From Kordia algicida (lineage in GTDB: Bacteria; Bacteroidota; Bacteroidia; Flavobacteriales; Flavobacteriaceae), in assembly GCF_051013375.1 (NCBI RefSeq), contig NZ_CP142125.1: 64,000 nt of DNA; one strand, given 5' to 3'. The translations under genes were made by a program, and so were the position numbers. Numbering within the stretch: position 1 is the stretch's first letter; each line of letters begins with the position of its first letter. The notes beneath the pieces are model-generated. The model was not told the DNA's origin and searched no databases. It was given only the letters and a program-made list of their open reading frames with translations. Positions 1-7,978 of this stretch are shown piece after piece.

Positions 1-107
1 AGGTAAATTCGCAAAACTTTAACTTTTCTCCCTAAAATAAAGCCTTTCGAGAAGCGTTTATATATTGAATCTTGTAGTTCAGGAGACATCATAATATTTC
101 CTGACAT
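1..107 (-). CDS. possible 5' end of an unidentified gene, cut by the window edge
   Basis: A minus-strand frame is open from an ATG at 107-105 to the window edge, about 35 codons, and begins MSGNIMMSPELQ. All three plus-strand frames have stops in the first 35 bases, so this is the best coding candidate at the edge. The start lies just after the hairpin at 120-148, which would end clpB transcription, so a separate promoter would be needed. No family is recognised and the frame may be chance. Confidence 0.25.
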   Translation of the reverse strand, partial: MSGNIMMSPELQDSIYKRFSKGFILGRKVKVLRIY

Positions 108-119
108 TGTTAGTAAAAG

Positions 120-148
120 CAAAGCGCAATCAAATTGATTGCGCTTTG
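120..148. terminator. hairpin terminator downstream of clpB
   Basis: A perfect 12-bp stem (120-131 with 137-148) has a 5-nt AAATT loop. On the plus strand TGTTTTT follows; on the minus strand a weaker CTTTTA follows. It sits 20 bases past the clpB stop and probably ends clpB transcription, possibly in both directions. Confidence 0.8.
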
Positions 149-167
149 TGTTTTTATGATTCTTTTT

Positions 168-2771
168 TTAAACGTTTTCTATTAAATCTGTTTGATTACG
201 GAAAACCAATTTTTCATCAAATTCATCTAGCAGAATGATACTGTCTACCGTGACTTTTCCGCTGAGGATTTCCTTAGAAAGTTCATTCAATACTTTACGC
301 TGAATGACACGCTTTACAGGTCGCGCTCCAAATTGCGGATCGAATCCTTGTTTTGCTAAATATTGAATTGCTTCTTCGGTTGCATCTAAAGTAATTTGCT
401 GTTTTGCCAACATTTTCATTACATTTTTCAACTGTAAACGCACAATTTCTTTGATGTTTTCCTGCGAAAGCGGTGTAAACATGACCATGTCATCAATACG
501 ATTTAAGAATTCTGGACGAATCGTTTGTTTCAATAATCCTAAAACTTCTACTTTGGCAGCTTCCGTAGCGCTGTACATGTCTTTCATTGCCTTGAATTTT
601 TCTTCAATAATGTGACTTCCCATGTTAGATGTCATAATAATGATCGTGTTCTTAAAATCGGCAATTCTTCCTTTATTATCTGTCAAACGACCTTCGTCTA
701 ATACTTGCAACAGAATATTGAATGTATCCGGATGCGCTTTTTCAATTTCATCTAATAACACTACAGAATACGGTTTGCGTCGTACAGCTTCTGTTAATTG
801 TCCGCCTTCATCATAACCAACATATCCTGGAGGCGCACCAACCAATCTACTTACCGAATGTGATTCTTGGTATTCGCTCATGTCAATTCGCGTCATCGCG
901 TTTTCATCATCAAACAAATAGGAGGCAAGTGCTTTTGCTAATTCGGTCTTTCCAACACCTGTCATTCCCAAGAAAAGAAATGAACCAATTGGTCTGTTGG
1001 CATCTTGCAATCCTGCACGGCTTCTACGAACGGCGTCTGAAACAGCAACAATGGCTTCTTCTTGTCCAACGACGCGTTTGTGCAATTCTTGTTCGAGTTG
1101 TAATAATTTTTCACGCTCACTTTGCAGCATTTTTGTCACAGGAATTCCTGTCCATTTTGCTACAACTTCTGCAATATCTTCGTTGGTAACTTCTTCTTTG
1201 ATTAGCGCGTTTTCTTCATGCGTTTCTAAATCTTTTTGCAACGAATCTAGTTTTGCTTGTGCTTCTTTGATCTTTCCGTAACGCAATTCGGCTACTTTTC
1301 CATAGTTTCCTTCACGTTCGGCTCTTTCCGCTTCTGCGCGATAGTTCTCAATAGCCTCTTTCGTTGCCTGAACCGTATCAACGACATCTTTTTCCGATTG
1401 CCATTTTGCGAAAATCTCGTTGCGTTCGTCCTTGATATTTGCCAATTCTAGATTTAGTGCTTTTAGCTTTGCTTCGTCATTTTCACGTTTTATCGCTTCA
1501 ATTTCAATCTCCAATTGCATAATTCGTCTGTCCAAAACATCTAATTCTTCAGGTTTTGAGTTAATTTCCATACGAAGTTTGGAAGCTGCTTCATCAATCA
1601 AATCAATGGCTTTATCTGGCAAGAAACGATTGGTAATGTAACGTTGCGATAATTCTACCGCAGCAATAATAGCTTCATCTTTGATACGTACTTTGTGATG
1701 TGTTTCATATTTTTCTTTAATTCCTCTTAAAATAGAAATTGCACTTTCAGTATCTGGTTCATCTACCATAATCTTCTGAAAACGACGTTCTAAAGCTTTG
1801 TCTTTTTCAAAATATTTTTGATATTCATCTAGTGTTGTTGCTCCAATTGCTCTCAATTCGCCACGTGCCAATGCAGGTTTTAAGATGTTTGCTGCATCCA
1901 TCGCACCTTGTCCGCCACCAGCACCAACTAAGGTGTGAATTTCATCAATAAAGAGTACAATATCACCATCTGCAGAAGTAACTTCTTTGATGACGGCTTT
2001 TAAACGTTCTTCAAATTCACCTTTAAATTTTGCACCAGCAATCAATGCGCCCATATCGAGTGAATAGATTTGCTTGTCTTTCAGATTTTCTGGAACATCA
2101 CCTTGAATAATTCTATGTGCCAATCCTTCTGCAATAGCAGTTTTACCAACTCCAGGTTCTCCGACTAAAATTGGGTTGTTTTTGGTTCTACGAGAAAGAA
2201 TTTGCAATACTCTACGGATTTCTTCATCTCTACCAATGACTGGATCGAGTTTTCCATCGTTTGCCAATTGGTTCAGGTTGTTTGCGTATTTAGTTAGTGA
2301 ATTATAGGTTTCTTCCGCAGTAGCGGAAGTTACACGTTCGCCTTTACTCAATTCTTGAATCGCAGCTTTTAAACCTTTTTCGGTAACTCCTTGATCTTTT
2401 AAGATTTGTGAAATTTTACTGTTTGATTTGAAAATTGCTAAGACTAAATGTGAAGTTGATACAAATTCGTCATTCATTTCTTTAGCAACAATACTCGCGT
2501 CTGTCAGCGTTTTTCCAGTCTTTGGAGATAGCATGATGTTTCCGCCACTTACTTTTGGAAAACTGTTGAGTGTACTTTCTAAAATTTGTTCTAGCAAAGT
2601 TACATTTACGTTGAGTTTCTTTAGTAGAAATGGCAATACATTGTCATCAACATCTATGATAGCTTTAAAAAGATGTTCATTTTCAATTTGTTGATGTCCA
2701 TATGTTTGTGTCAGTTGTTGCGCTTGTTGCACAACTTCTTGTGATTTTATAGTATAATTATTAAAATTCAT
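168..2771 (-). CDS. clpB: ATP-dependent chaperone ClpB
   Basis: An 867-residue Hsp100 disaggregase, the usual length for ClpB. The order is an N-terminal Clp_N repeat domain (about 1-145), AAA1 with Walker A GEPGVGKT near residue 205 and Walker B VLFIDEIHT, a long coiled-coil middle domain (about 400-530) rich in Glu/Lys, then AAA2 with GMTGVGKTELAKAL and VVLLDEIEKAH, and the C-terminal D2-small domain. The middle domain separates it from ClpA and ClpC. In this family the hexamer threads aggregated proteins through its pore together with DnaK in the cytoplasm. It is transcribed alone, divergently from the bacilliredoxin gene, with about 170 bases between them. Confidence 0.97.
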   Translation of the reverse strand: MNFNNYTIKSQEVVQQAQQLTQTYGHQQIENEHLFKAIIDVDDNVLPFLLKKLNVNVTLLEQILESTLNSFPKVSGGNIMLSPKTGKTLTDASIVAKEMNDEFVSTSHLVLAIFKSNSKISQILKDQGVTEKGLKAAIQELSKGERVTSATAEETYNSLTKYANNLNQLANDGKLDPVIGRDEEIRRVLQILSRRTKNNPILVGEPGVGKTAIAEGLAHRIIQGDVPENLKDKQIYSLDMGALIAGAKFKGEFEERLKAVIKEVTSADGDIVLFIDEIHTLVGAGGGQGAMDAANILKPALARGELRAIGATTLDEYQKYFEKDKALERRFQKIMVDEPDTESAISILRGIKEKYETHHKVRIKDEAIIAAVELSQRYITNRFLPDKAIDLIDEAASKLRMEINSKPEELDVLDRRIMQLEIEIEAIKRENDEAKLKALNLELANIKDERNEIFAKWQSEKDVVDTVQATKEAIENYRAEAERAEREGNYGKVAELRYGKIKEAQAKLDSLQKDLETHEENALIKEEVTNEDIAEVVAKWTGIPVTKMLQSEREKLLQLEQELHKRVVGQEEAIVAVSDAVRRSRAGLQDANRPIGSFLFLGMTGVGKTELAKALASYLFDDENAMTRIDMSEYQESHSVSRLVGAPPGYVGYDEGGQLTEAVRRKPYSVVLLDEIEKAHPDTFNILLQVLDEGRLTDNKGRIADFKNTIIIMTSNMGSHIIEEKFKAMKDMYSATEAAKVEVLGLLKQTIRPEFLNRIDDMVMFTPLSQENIKEIVRLQLKNVMKMLAKQQITLDATEEAIQYLAKQGFDPQFGARPVKRVIQRKVLNELSKEILSGKVTVDSIILLDEFDEKLVFRNQTDLIENV

Positions 2772-2897
2772 AGCGTTTCGTTATGTGTTTTTTTGATAAT
2801 TTTGCAATTGTTATTCCAATCGCGAATACAAGACAAAATGGCGGTTGAACGTTGAATTTACAAGACATTTTGACATTTTTACTTTTTTTGAAAGTAT

Positions 2898-2913
2898 TCG
2901 AAAGTACTTTCGA
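2898..2913. promoter_or_regulatory. 16-bp perfect palindrome between clpB and ytxJ
   Basis: TCGAAAGTACTTTCGA is a perfect palindrome in the divergent intergenic region, 27 bases before the ytxJ start. Its half site GAAAGTA also occurs just upstream (2889-2896) in direct orientation. The position suits an operator, but no regulator is identified. Confidence 0.35.
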
Positions 2914-2940
2914 CTCACTTTATAAATTTAGTACATACTT

Positions 2941-3336
2941 ATGGGAATATTCAATAAAATATTTGGAAGTTCTAATCCTTCTGAAACTCCAGAGCCTTCA
3001 AAATTACAATGGACTCCATTAACTAACGTTGCACAATTAGATACTATTGTGGATGAGTCTAAAACAAAGCCTGTAGCCATTTTTAAGCATAGTACGCGTT
3101 GCGGAATTAGTAGTATGGTGATTAAGCAATTTGAACGAAATTATCCTTTGGAGGAAAACCAAATGAAAGTTTATTATTTGGATTTGTTGAGTTATCGTTC
3201 CATTTCAGAGGAAATTGCAGCTAAATTCCAAGTATGGCATGAAAGTCCGCAATTAATTATCGTAAAAAATGGAATAACGGTAGCGCATGCGTCGCATAGC
3301 CAAATTAATGCGATTCCGTTAGAACAATTTGTATAA
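2941..3336 (+). CDS. ytxJ: bacillithiol system redox-active protein YtxJ/BrxC-like
   Basis: A 131-residue thioredoxin-fold protein without a signal peptide. After a variable Ser/Pro-rich N-terminus, the strand VAIFKHSTRCGIS carries the single active cysteine in a CGIS motif, as in the monothiol bacilliredoxin YtxJ (BrxC) family. The cis-Pro region ESPQLIIVKNG follows near residue 105. Family members reduce proteins S-bacillithiolated under oxidative stress, which implies that the host makes bacillithiol, as many Bacteroidota do. It stands alone after a divergent intergenic region containing a palindrome. A plain thioredoxin is less likely because the second active-site cysteine is absent. Confidence 0.85.
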   Translation: MGIFNKIFGSSNPSETPEPSKLQWTPLTNVAQLDTIVDESKTKPVAIFKHSTRCGISSMVIKQFERNYPLEENQMKVYYLDLLSYRSISEEIAAKFQVWHESPQLIIVKNGITVAHASHSQINAIPLEQFV

Positions 3337-3456
3337 ACAATCATTTTTTCTTCATCGGAATAAGAATTAAGAATTTTTTAAGAAGGATTTTACTTTCTTG
3401 TTTGTATCTTGAAACAACATCATTCAATCAAAATTCGTTCTTAAAAACCACTGCCG

Positions 3457-4569
3457 ATGGAAACTACCATAAACATATGGATAATGCTATTCTTTGCATT
3501 TGCCATACAAGCCTTTGTACTCGGAATTTTATTTTTTCTAAAGCGTAAAGGTGATCGCGTTGCCAATAGTATTTTTGGCATTTTTTTACTACTATTTTCT
3601 TATAATCAATTATTTAACTGTGCATATTGGTCTGGTTATGAAGGTTCTTACGTAGAACATATGTCATTTACTAACTTTATCCCTTGGGTTTCTTATGGAC
3701 CGCTTTTATACATATATATAAAACGTGTGTTGCGAAAAACTCCTTTTACTTGGCGCGATTTGCGACATGCCATTCCTTTGGTTTGGATTTTTTGGGTTTT
3801 TGGACGCTTTTACTTTTTACCACATGCCGTAAAGTTAACATTAGCGCAAAATCAAACATACTCAACATATGTAAATTGGTGGCCAATTCCGAGACAATAC
3901 ATGATATATACTGTCACTTTTTTGATGTTAATTTATGTGTTTAAAATTTATCATTTATACAAAAGAGAAAAAGATAATGTAACGCAACCACAGCGTTTTT
4001 GGGTAAAATCGTTATGGATGTGTTTTACAGGATATGCCTTGGTATTCTTCACTTATTTTATGCTGATTTATTTTCGATTGATGACTATTTCCAATGATTA
4101 TTTAATTGGATATGCAATGGTTTTCTTTATTGGAATAGTTTCGTATTTCAGTTTTATGCAGCCAAGTATCTTTTCTGGAGCTGTACAAATTCCGTTTACA
4201 AAATATAAAAACAACGGATTATCATCTTCAATTGCCGTAGAAATGAAAGATAAATTGGTGTCTTTGATGGAATCTGATAAGTTGTATTTAGATAATTCAC
4301 TTACGTTAGATGCGTTATCGGAACATTTAAACCTGTCACGACATCATACTTCGCAATTAATCAATGAGCATTTTGAAGTAAACTACTTCGAATTTGTAAA
4401 TAATTATCGGATTGACGAAGCCATGAAGTTATTGCAGGATAAAAAGAACCAATTGAACATTAATCAAATTATATATTCATCAGGATTTAACAATAGAACT
4501 TCTTTTTACAACGCATTCAAGAAAAAGACTGGCATTTCGCCAAAATCTTATAGAAATAAAATTGCGTAA
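3457..4569 (+). CDS. membrane-anchored AraC-family transcriptional regulator
   Basis: A 370-residue protein whose N-terminal two thirds (about 1-235) hold seven or so hydrophobic segments separated by short basic loops. An AraC/XylS double HTH follows at about 265-368: LTLDALSEHLNLSRHHTSQLIN, then the signature SSGFNNRTSFYNAFKKKTGISPKSYR. The architecture is common in Bacteroidota, where a multi-pass sensor is fused directly to the DNA-binding domain; the ligand is unknown. The start is the ATG at 3457. It is followed at 162 bases on the same strand by the GG-leader peptide cluster, so local control of those peptides is plausible but inferred only from position. Confidence 0.88.
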   Translation: METTINIWIMLFFAFAIQAFVLGILFFLKRKGDRVANSIFGIFLLLFSYNQLFNCAYWSGYEGSYVEHMSFTNFIPWVSYGPLLYIYIKRVLRKTPFTWRDLRHAIPLVWIFWVFGRFYFLPHAVKLTLAQNQTYSTYVNWWPIPRQYMIYTVTFLMLIYVFKIYHLYKREKDNVTQPQRFWVKSLWMCFTGYALVFFTYFMLIYFRLMTISNDYLIGYAMVFFIGIVSYFSFMQPSIFSGAVQIPFTKYKNNGLSSSIAVEMKDKLVSLMESDKLYLDNSLTLDALSEHLNLSRHHTSQLINEHFEVNYFEFVNNYRIDEAMKLLQDKKNQLNINQIIYSSGFNNRTSFYNAFKKKTGISPKSYRNKIA

Positions 4570-4681
4570 ACTGCTTCATTCCACAAAAATCAATTTGTAA
4601 ATCTTTATCGGTTGGGATGTTTTTGTACACTTTTCTCTTTTCCTTTATGATTGAAATAAAAGGCCATTTATTCAGAAAAGG

Positions 4682-4709
4682 GGAAGCCGAAAAACTAATA
4701 GAGTAGGCA
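4682..4709 (+). repeat. leader element, copy 1, upstream of peptide 1
   Basis: GGAAGCCGAAAAAC, five bases, then GAGTAGGCA. The same arrangement with one substitution and a four-base spacer recurs at 4937-4963, each time a short distance before a GG-leader peptide start. It could be a duplicated untranslated leader or a regulatory site. Confidence 0.6.
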
Positions 4710-4731
4710 TATTTTTTACAAACATTACATC

Positions 4732-4923
4732 ATGAAAAAACAAGAATTCAAATTAGGGTTGAATAAGTTTGTCGTTTCTAACCTTAATACAGAGAAGTTA
4801 AAAGGTGGAACAGGAACGTTTCAACCAGAATCTCAAGACAGATAACATTGTGAAACAGAAAATTGTTCACACGGTTGTGTTACAGTTGATTATACAAATT
4901 GTAATCACTGTACTACTTGCTAG
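4732..4923 (+). pseudogene. GG-leader ribosomal peptide precursor interrupted by an in-frame TAA
   Basis: The ATG at 4732 opens a typical Bacteroidota precursor leader (MKKQEFKLGLNK...) ending in LKGG at residues 23-26, then TGTFQPESQDR and a TAA at 4843-4845. The same frame continues without further stops to TAG at 4921-4923 and encodes 25 residues with six cysteines (HCETENC...CNHCTTC). Six cysteines after GG is also what the peptides at 53.2, 53.6 and 56.3 kb have, so the post-stop segment looks like the lost core of one precursor. A nonsense mutation, or a truncated 37-residue product, is the simplest reading. Stop-codon readthrough or a sequencing error are alternatives. Confidence 0.7.
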
Positions 4924-4936
4924 AGATAATTATAGT

Positions 4937-4963
4937 GGAAGCTGAAAAACGTACGAGTAGGCA
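4937..4963 (+). repeat. leader element, copy 2, upstream of peptide 2
   Basis: Second copy of the element at 4682-4709: GGAAGCTGAAAAAC, GTAC, GAGTAGGCA. It lies 11 bases before the ATG at 4974. The shared upstream sequence suggests that peptides 1 and 2 arose by tandem duplication including the 5' leader. Confidence 0.6.
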
Positions 4964-4973
4964 AAATTTAAAC

Positions 4974-5141
4974 ATGAAAAGTATGAAAAAACAATCGAAA
5001 AAAATAGGATTACAAAAAACAACAATTACACAGTTAAATAAAGTAGCACAAGAGCAGCTAAAAGGCGGAGCAACCATTACGTTTTTAGGATGTTTGTCAC
5101 GCGGAAACTGTACTGCTGGAACAGGCGTTTTGTGTTATTAA
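4974..5141 (+). CDS. GG-leader ribosomal peptide precursor (class I lanthipeptide-like), peptide 2
   Basis: A 55-residue peptide. The Lys-rich leader (MKSMKKQSKKIGLQK...) ends in QEQLKGG, followed by a core of about 20 residues (ATITFLGCLSRGNCTAGTGVLCY) with three Cys and several Thr/Ser. This matches the small Bacteroidota precursors that databases call class I lanthipeptide or GG natural-product precursor; the name is from recognition only. The frame is open further upstream to 4917, but the ATG at 4974 (or 4983) gives the family leader and leaves the leader element untranslated. No LanB/LanC-like enzyme, radical-SAM enzyme or peptidase-transporter is in the window. Confidence 0.75.
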   Translation: MKSMKKQSKKIGLQKTTITQLNKVAQEQLKGGATITFLGCLSRGNCTAGTGVLCY

Positions 5142-5173
5142 TCCGAATCAGAAACTTTTAAAAAGCAAAAATT

Positions 5174-5347
5174 ATGAAAAAACAACATATAAAAAAGTCG
5201 CTAAAATTAAGAAAATCAAGTATTGCAAGCTTGGAAGATAAAGAAATCACAATTGTAAAAGGAGGAGGACGAAGCGTGCCTGCAAACTTATGTCCTTCTT
5301 TTATTCCAATTCTTTGTTTGTACACTATACGTTCATGTCCAGTTTAA
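5174..5347 (+). CDS. GG-leader ribosomal peptide precursor, peptide 3
   Basis: A 57-residue ORF starting MKKQHIKKSLKLRKSSIASL. A GGG follows at residues 30-32, then a hydrophobic core RSVPANLCPSFIPILCLYTI with three cysteines in all (the last in RSCPV). Leader length, Lys-rich start and GG placement agree with its neighbours at 4974 and 5402, while the core is unrelated in sequence, as expected for a diversified precursor family. It is 32 bases after peptide 2 and likely shares its transcript. Confidence 0.72.
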   Translation: MKKQHIKKSLKLRKSSIASLEDKEITIVKGGGRSVPANLCPSFIPILCLYTIRSCPV

Positions 5348-5401
5348 AAAAATGCATGACGATGTTTTTAGGATAGATTTAATTATTAAAACCAAAACAT
5401 T

Positions 5402-5581
5402 ATGAAAAAGCAAATTAAAAAATCATCATTAAGTATTAAAAAGGCGACGATAGCTGAACTTAATAATAAGCAAGTAGATGCCGTAAAAGGAGGTTCTACA
5501 ATTTCCACCTCAGTATTGGCAGCTTTATGTAATACCATCAATCCGTTGGATTGTAGTATGAGTGCATTTTGTGCGTACTAA
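5402..5581 (+). CDS. GG-leader ribosomal peptide precursor, peptide 4
   Basis: A 59-residue ORF with leader MKKQIKKSSLSIKKATIAEL ending in VDAVKGG at residues 30-31. The core STISTSVLAALCNTINPLDC...FCAY is Ser/Thr-rich and has three cysteines, so it could in principle form thioether or disulfide rings. It closes the four-gene cluster and is followed by a hairpin terminator at 5606-5640. The modification and export machinery must be encoded elsewhere if the peptide is matured. Confidence 0.72.
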   Translation: MKKQIKKSSLSIKKATIAELNNKQVDAVKGGSTISTSVLAALCNTINPLDCSMSAFCAY

Positions 5582-5605
5582 TTTTAATTAATTTAACTAC
5601 AGTTG

Positions 5606-5640
5606 AACTAATCCTGCTATATGGCGAGATTAGTTTTTTT
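5606..5640 (+). terminator. terminator of the peptide cluster
   Basis: The stem AACTAATC (5606-5613) pairs with GATTAGTT (5628-5635), with a 14-nt loop, and is followed by a T run to 5640. It lies 24 bases after the stop of peptide 4. Confidence 0.75.
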
Positions 5641-5759
5641 ATGTAAATTTCGTTACTTCAAAATTGAAAAAATTTCTTTTATGGTATAAAATGCTTCTGG
5701 AGAAGATTCTTTTTTTTAAAACTAAACTTTTCGAGTACATTGCAACAAATTTTATTTGC

Positions 5760-6509
5760 ATGTGTGATCCACTTATTTACGTACTTTTAGGTCTAGCCGT
5801 TGGTTATATTGGTGGTTTTGCAGGAATCGGTGGCGGTCCGTTTTTGGTATCTTTTCTAGTTTTATACTGTGGAATGTCACAATTGGTCGCACAAGGAAAC
5901 ATTCTTACCATGATGCTTGGTCCTATGAGTTTACTAGGTGTAATGTCATTGTACGAATATGTAAAAAAACAATGGATTCATATAGTCGTCGGTGTAATTT
6001 GTTATTGCATCTTCTCGTATTTCGGAGCAGTTTTCGCCTTTTATATTGGAGAAACAGATTTAAAATATTACTTCGCTATTTTGTTGGTTATCATTGCGTT
6101 ATTACAATTTCGATCGTATATGAAGAAAAATGCCAAAGCTGCGGACAAAGCATATATTTCAGTATATTGGATTGGAATTTTGGCAGCTTGCACAGGAATT
6201 TTGGGTGGAATGTTCGGAATTGGCGCAGGTGTGTTAATGGTGCCAATTTTAATTGGAGGATTTAAACTCAAAAAGGAATATGCACGTGCATTGAGTTTAG
6301 CAATTTTGATTCCGCCTGTGAGTTACGGTGCTTTTATCAAATATAATTTGGAAAATCCTATTGATTGGCAATTGGTAGGAATTCTATTTGGAACGTATTT
6401 TATTGCTAATTTCTTCGGCGCAAAAATGGGTAGTAAAATTTCAGGAAAAGTATTTACACTTGTATATGGCGTGATTTTACTATCAATAGCAATTATTTAT
6501 CTGGTTTAA
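5760..6509 (+). CDS. TauE/SafE-family membrane permease
   Basis: About 249 residues and eight predicted hydrophobic segments. The family hallmark is the repeated glycine motif: GYIGGFAGIGGGPFLV near the N-terminus and GILGGMFGIGAGVLMVPIL in the second half, reflecting the internal duplication of TauE/SafE transporters. Members move sulfite, sulfonates or other organic anions out of or into the cell; the substrate cannot be told here. I chose the ATG at 5760 because the first transmembrane helix begins right after it. The frame is open to a TTG at 5664 and an ATG at 5691, which would add a basic N-terminal extension. It probably has no link to the preceding peptide cluster, which ends in its own terminator. 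Confidence 0.85.
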   Translation: MCDPLIYVLLGLAVGYIGGFAGIGGGPFLVSFLVLYCGMSQLVAQGNILTMMLGPMSLLGVMSLYEYVKKQWIHIVVGVICYCIFSYFGAVFAFYIGETDLKYYFAILLVIIALLQFRSYMKKNAKAADKAYISVYWIGILAACTGILGGMFGIGAGVLMVPILIGGFKLKKEYARALSLAILIPPVSYGAFIKYNLENPIDWQLVGILFGTYFIANFFGAKMGSKISGKVFTLVYGVILLSIAIIYLV

Positions 6510-6518
6510 GAAAACAAA

Positions 6519-6544
6519 AAAGCACCAACGATTGTTGATGCTTT
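6519..6544 (-). terminator. terminator between TauE/SafE and fahA (convergent)
   Basis: AAAGCACCAAC and GTTGATGCTTT form an 11-bp stem with one mismatch and a GATT loop. On the minus strand it is followed by TTTTTTG, the better U-tract, so it mainly serves fahA, 22 bases upstream. It can also stop plus-strand transcription. Confidence 0.78.
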
Positions 6545-6566
6545 CATTATAATTTGTAGTGCAAAT

Positions 6567-7856
6567 TTATTTCTTCTTCGGCTGAAAAACAGGTAATAAT
6601 TTTGAAGAAACTTCTCCAAAACCAATACGTACATGCTCATTTTTACAATGTCCGCGCATGGTTACAGTATCGCCATCATTGATAAAAGTACGTTCAGAAC
6701 CATCATTTAATTTCACAGGATTTTTTCCTGCCCAAGACAATTCTAGCATAGAACCGTATGAATCAGGTGTTTTTCCTGACAACGTTCCGCTTCCCATCAT
6801 ATCTCCAGAATTTACAGGGCAACCATTGATCGTATGATGTGTTAATTGTTGCGCCATGTTCCAATACATATATTTAAAATTAGAACGCGAAACAATCGTT
6901 TCTTCTCCGTTTTCAGGTGTAATTCCTACTTCCAAATTGATGTCGTAGCTTTTCTTTCCTGTATATTGTAAATACTCTAATTGTGGTTTTAATGGTTTTG
7001 GCGTTTCTACTCTAAACGGTTCTAAAGCGTCCATAGTAACAATCCAAGGTGAAATTGACGAAGCAAAACTCTTTCCTAAAAATGGTCCTAATGGCACATA
7101 TTCCCACTTTTGAATGTCACGCGCGCTCCAATCATTAAATAAAACCACGCCAAAAATATAATCTTCGGCTTCTTCAATCGGAATTGGTTCTCCTAAATGA
7201 TTGGCATCTGTAGTGATGAACGCCATTTCTAATTCAAAATCGACACGTTTTGAAGGACCAAATACAGGCGTATCTGCTCCAGCAGGCAATGTTTGCCCTT
7301 GCGGACGATGAATTGGAATTCCCGACGGAATGATCGAAGAACTTCTTCCATGGTAACCAACAGGTACATGAAGCCAATTGGGCATCAAGGCATTTTCTTC
7401 ACCACGAAACATTTTTCCAACATTTGTAGCGTGTTCTATACTTGAATAAAAATCTGTATAATCGCCAATTTGTACTGGCAATTGCATTTCTATTTCGTTT
7501 AGGGTAAAAATAACGCGCTCGCGGTGTTCTTTATGATCGCGCAAAGCGGCATTATCGGCATCAAAAATATCTCCTATACGGTTTCGCACCAAGCGCCATG
7601 TTTTCTTTCCATCAGAAATAAAATCATTTAAGCTGTCTTGCAAAAAAATATCATCTGTAAGCGGAATTCCATCAAAATATCCTAATTGATGTAACGCACC
7701 TAAATCTATAGCATAGTCGCCGATTCGGGTTCCAATGGTAATCACGTCGTCTCTGGTGAGAAAAACGCCAAAAGGTATGTTTTGAATTGGAAAATCGCTA
7801 TCAGGAGCAACTTCTAGCCAAGTTTTGCGATTGGGATTATTGGTTGTATCTGGCAT
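6567..7856 (-). CDS. fahA: fumarylacetoacetase
   Basis: A 429-residue cytoplasmic hydrolase that cleaves 4-fumarylacetoacetate to fumarate and acetoacetate, the last step of tyrosine and homogentisate breakdown. The N-terminal SH3-like domain covers about 1-115. The catalytic domain contains the metal/active-site stretch DYTDFYSSIEHATNVGKMFR (catalytic His in EHATN) and the family blocks VPVGYHGRSSSI, FELEMAFI, FNDWSARDIQKWEY and LGPFLGKSF. Length and blocks match eukaryote-type FAH rather than the shorter FAHD proteins. It is monocistronic and divergent from glyA, with 122 bases between starts. Confidence 0.96.
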   Translation of the reverse strand: MPDTTNNPNRKTWLEVAPDSDFPIQNIPFGVFLTRDDVITIGTRIGDYAIDLGALHQLGYFDGIPLTDDIFLQDSLNDFISDGKKTWRLVRNRIGDIFDADNAALRDHKEHRERVIFTLNEIEMQLPVQIGDYTDFYSSIEHATNVGKMFRGEENALMPNWLHVPVGYHGRSSSIIPSGIPIHRPQGQTLPAGADTPVFGPSKRVDFELEMAFITTDANHLGEPIPIEEAEDYIFGVVLFNDWSARDIQKWEYVPLGPFLGKSFASSISPWIVTMDALEPFRVETPKPLKPQLEYLQYTGKKSYDINLEVGITPENGEETIVSRSNFKYMYWNMAQQLTHHTINGCPVNSGDMMGSGTLSGKTPDSYGSMLELSWAGKNPVKLNDGSERTFINDGDTVTMRGHCKNEHVRIGFGEVSSKLLPVFQPKKK

Positions 7857-7944
7857 AGTTGTGTTGAATGTTTATTATTTTATAAAAATTGTTATTTCTA
7901 TTCAAATATATGAGTTTTATATATGAGTTATGGAATCTAAATCA

Positions 7945-7952
7945 TATTTTTG
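7945..7952 (+). promoter_or_regulatory. candidate glyA promoter (-7 box)
   Basis: TATTTTTG fits the Bacteroidota -7 consensus TAnnTTTG and ends 26 bases before the glyA ATG. A clear -33 TTTG element is not visible, so this is a partial match. Confidence 0.4.
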
Positions 7953-7978
7953 GTTTTTATTAACATAGAGTCAAAATA

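Noticed and set aside
5760..6509. TauE/SafE permease as exporter of the GG-leader peptides
   Set aside because: A terminator separates them, and this family carries small anions, not peptides.
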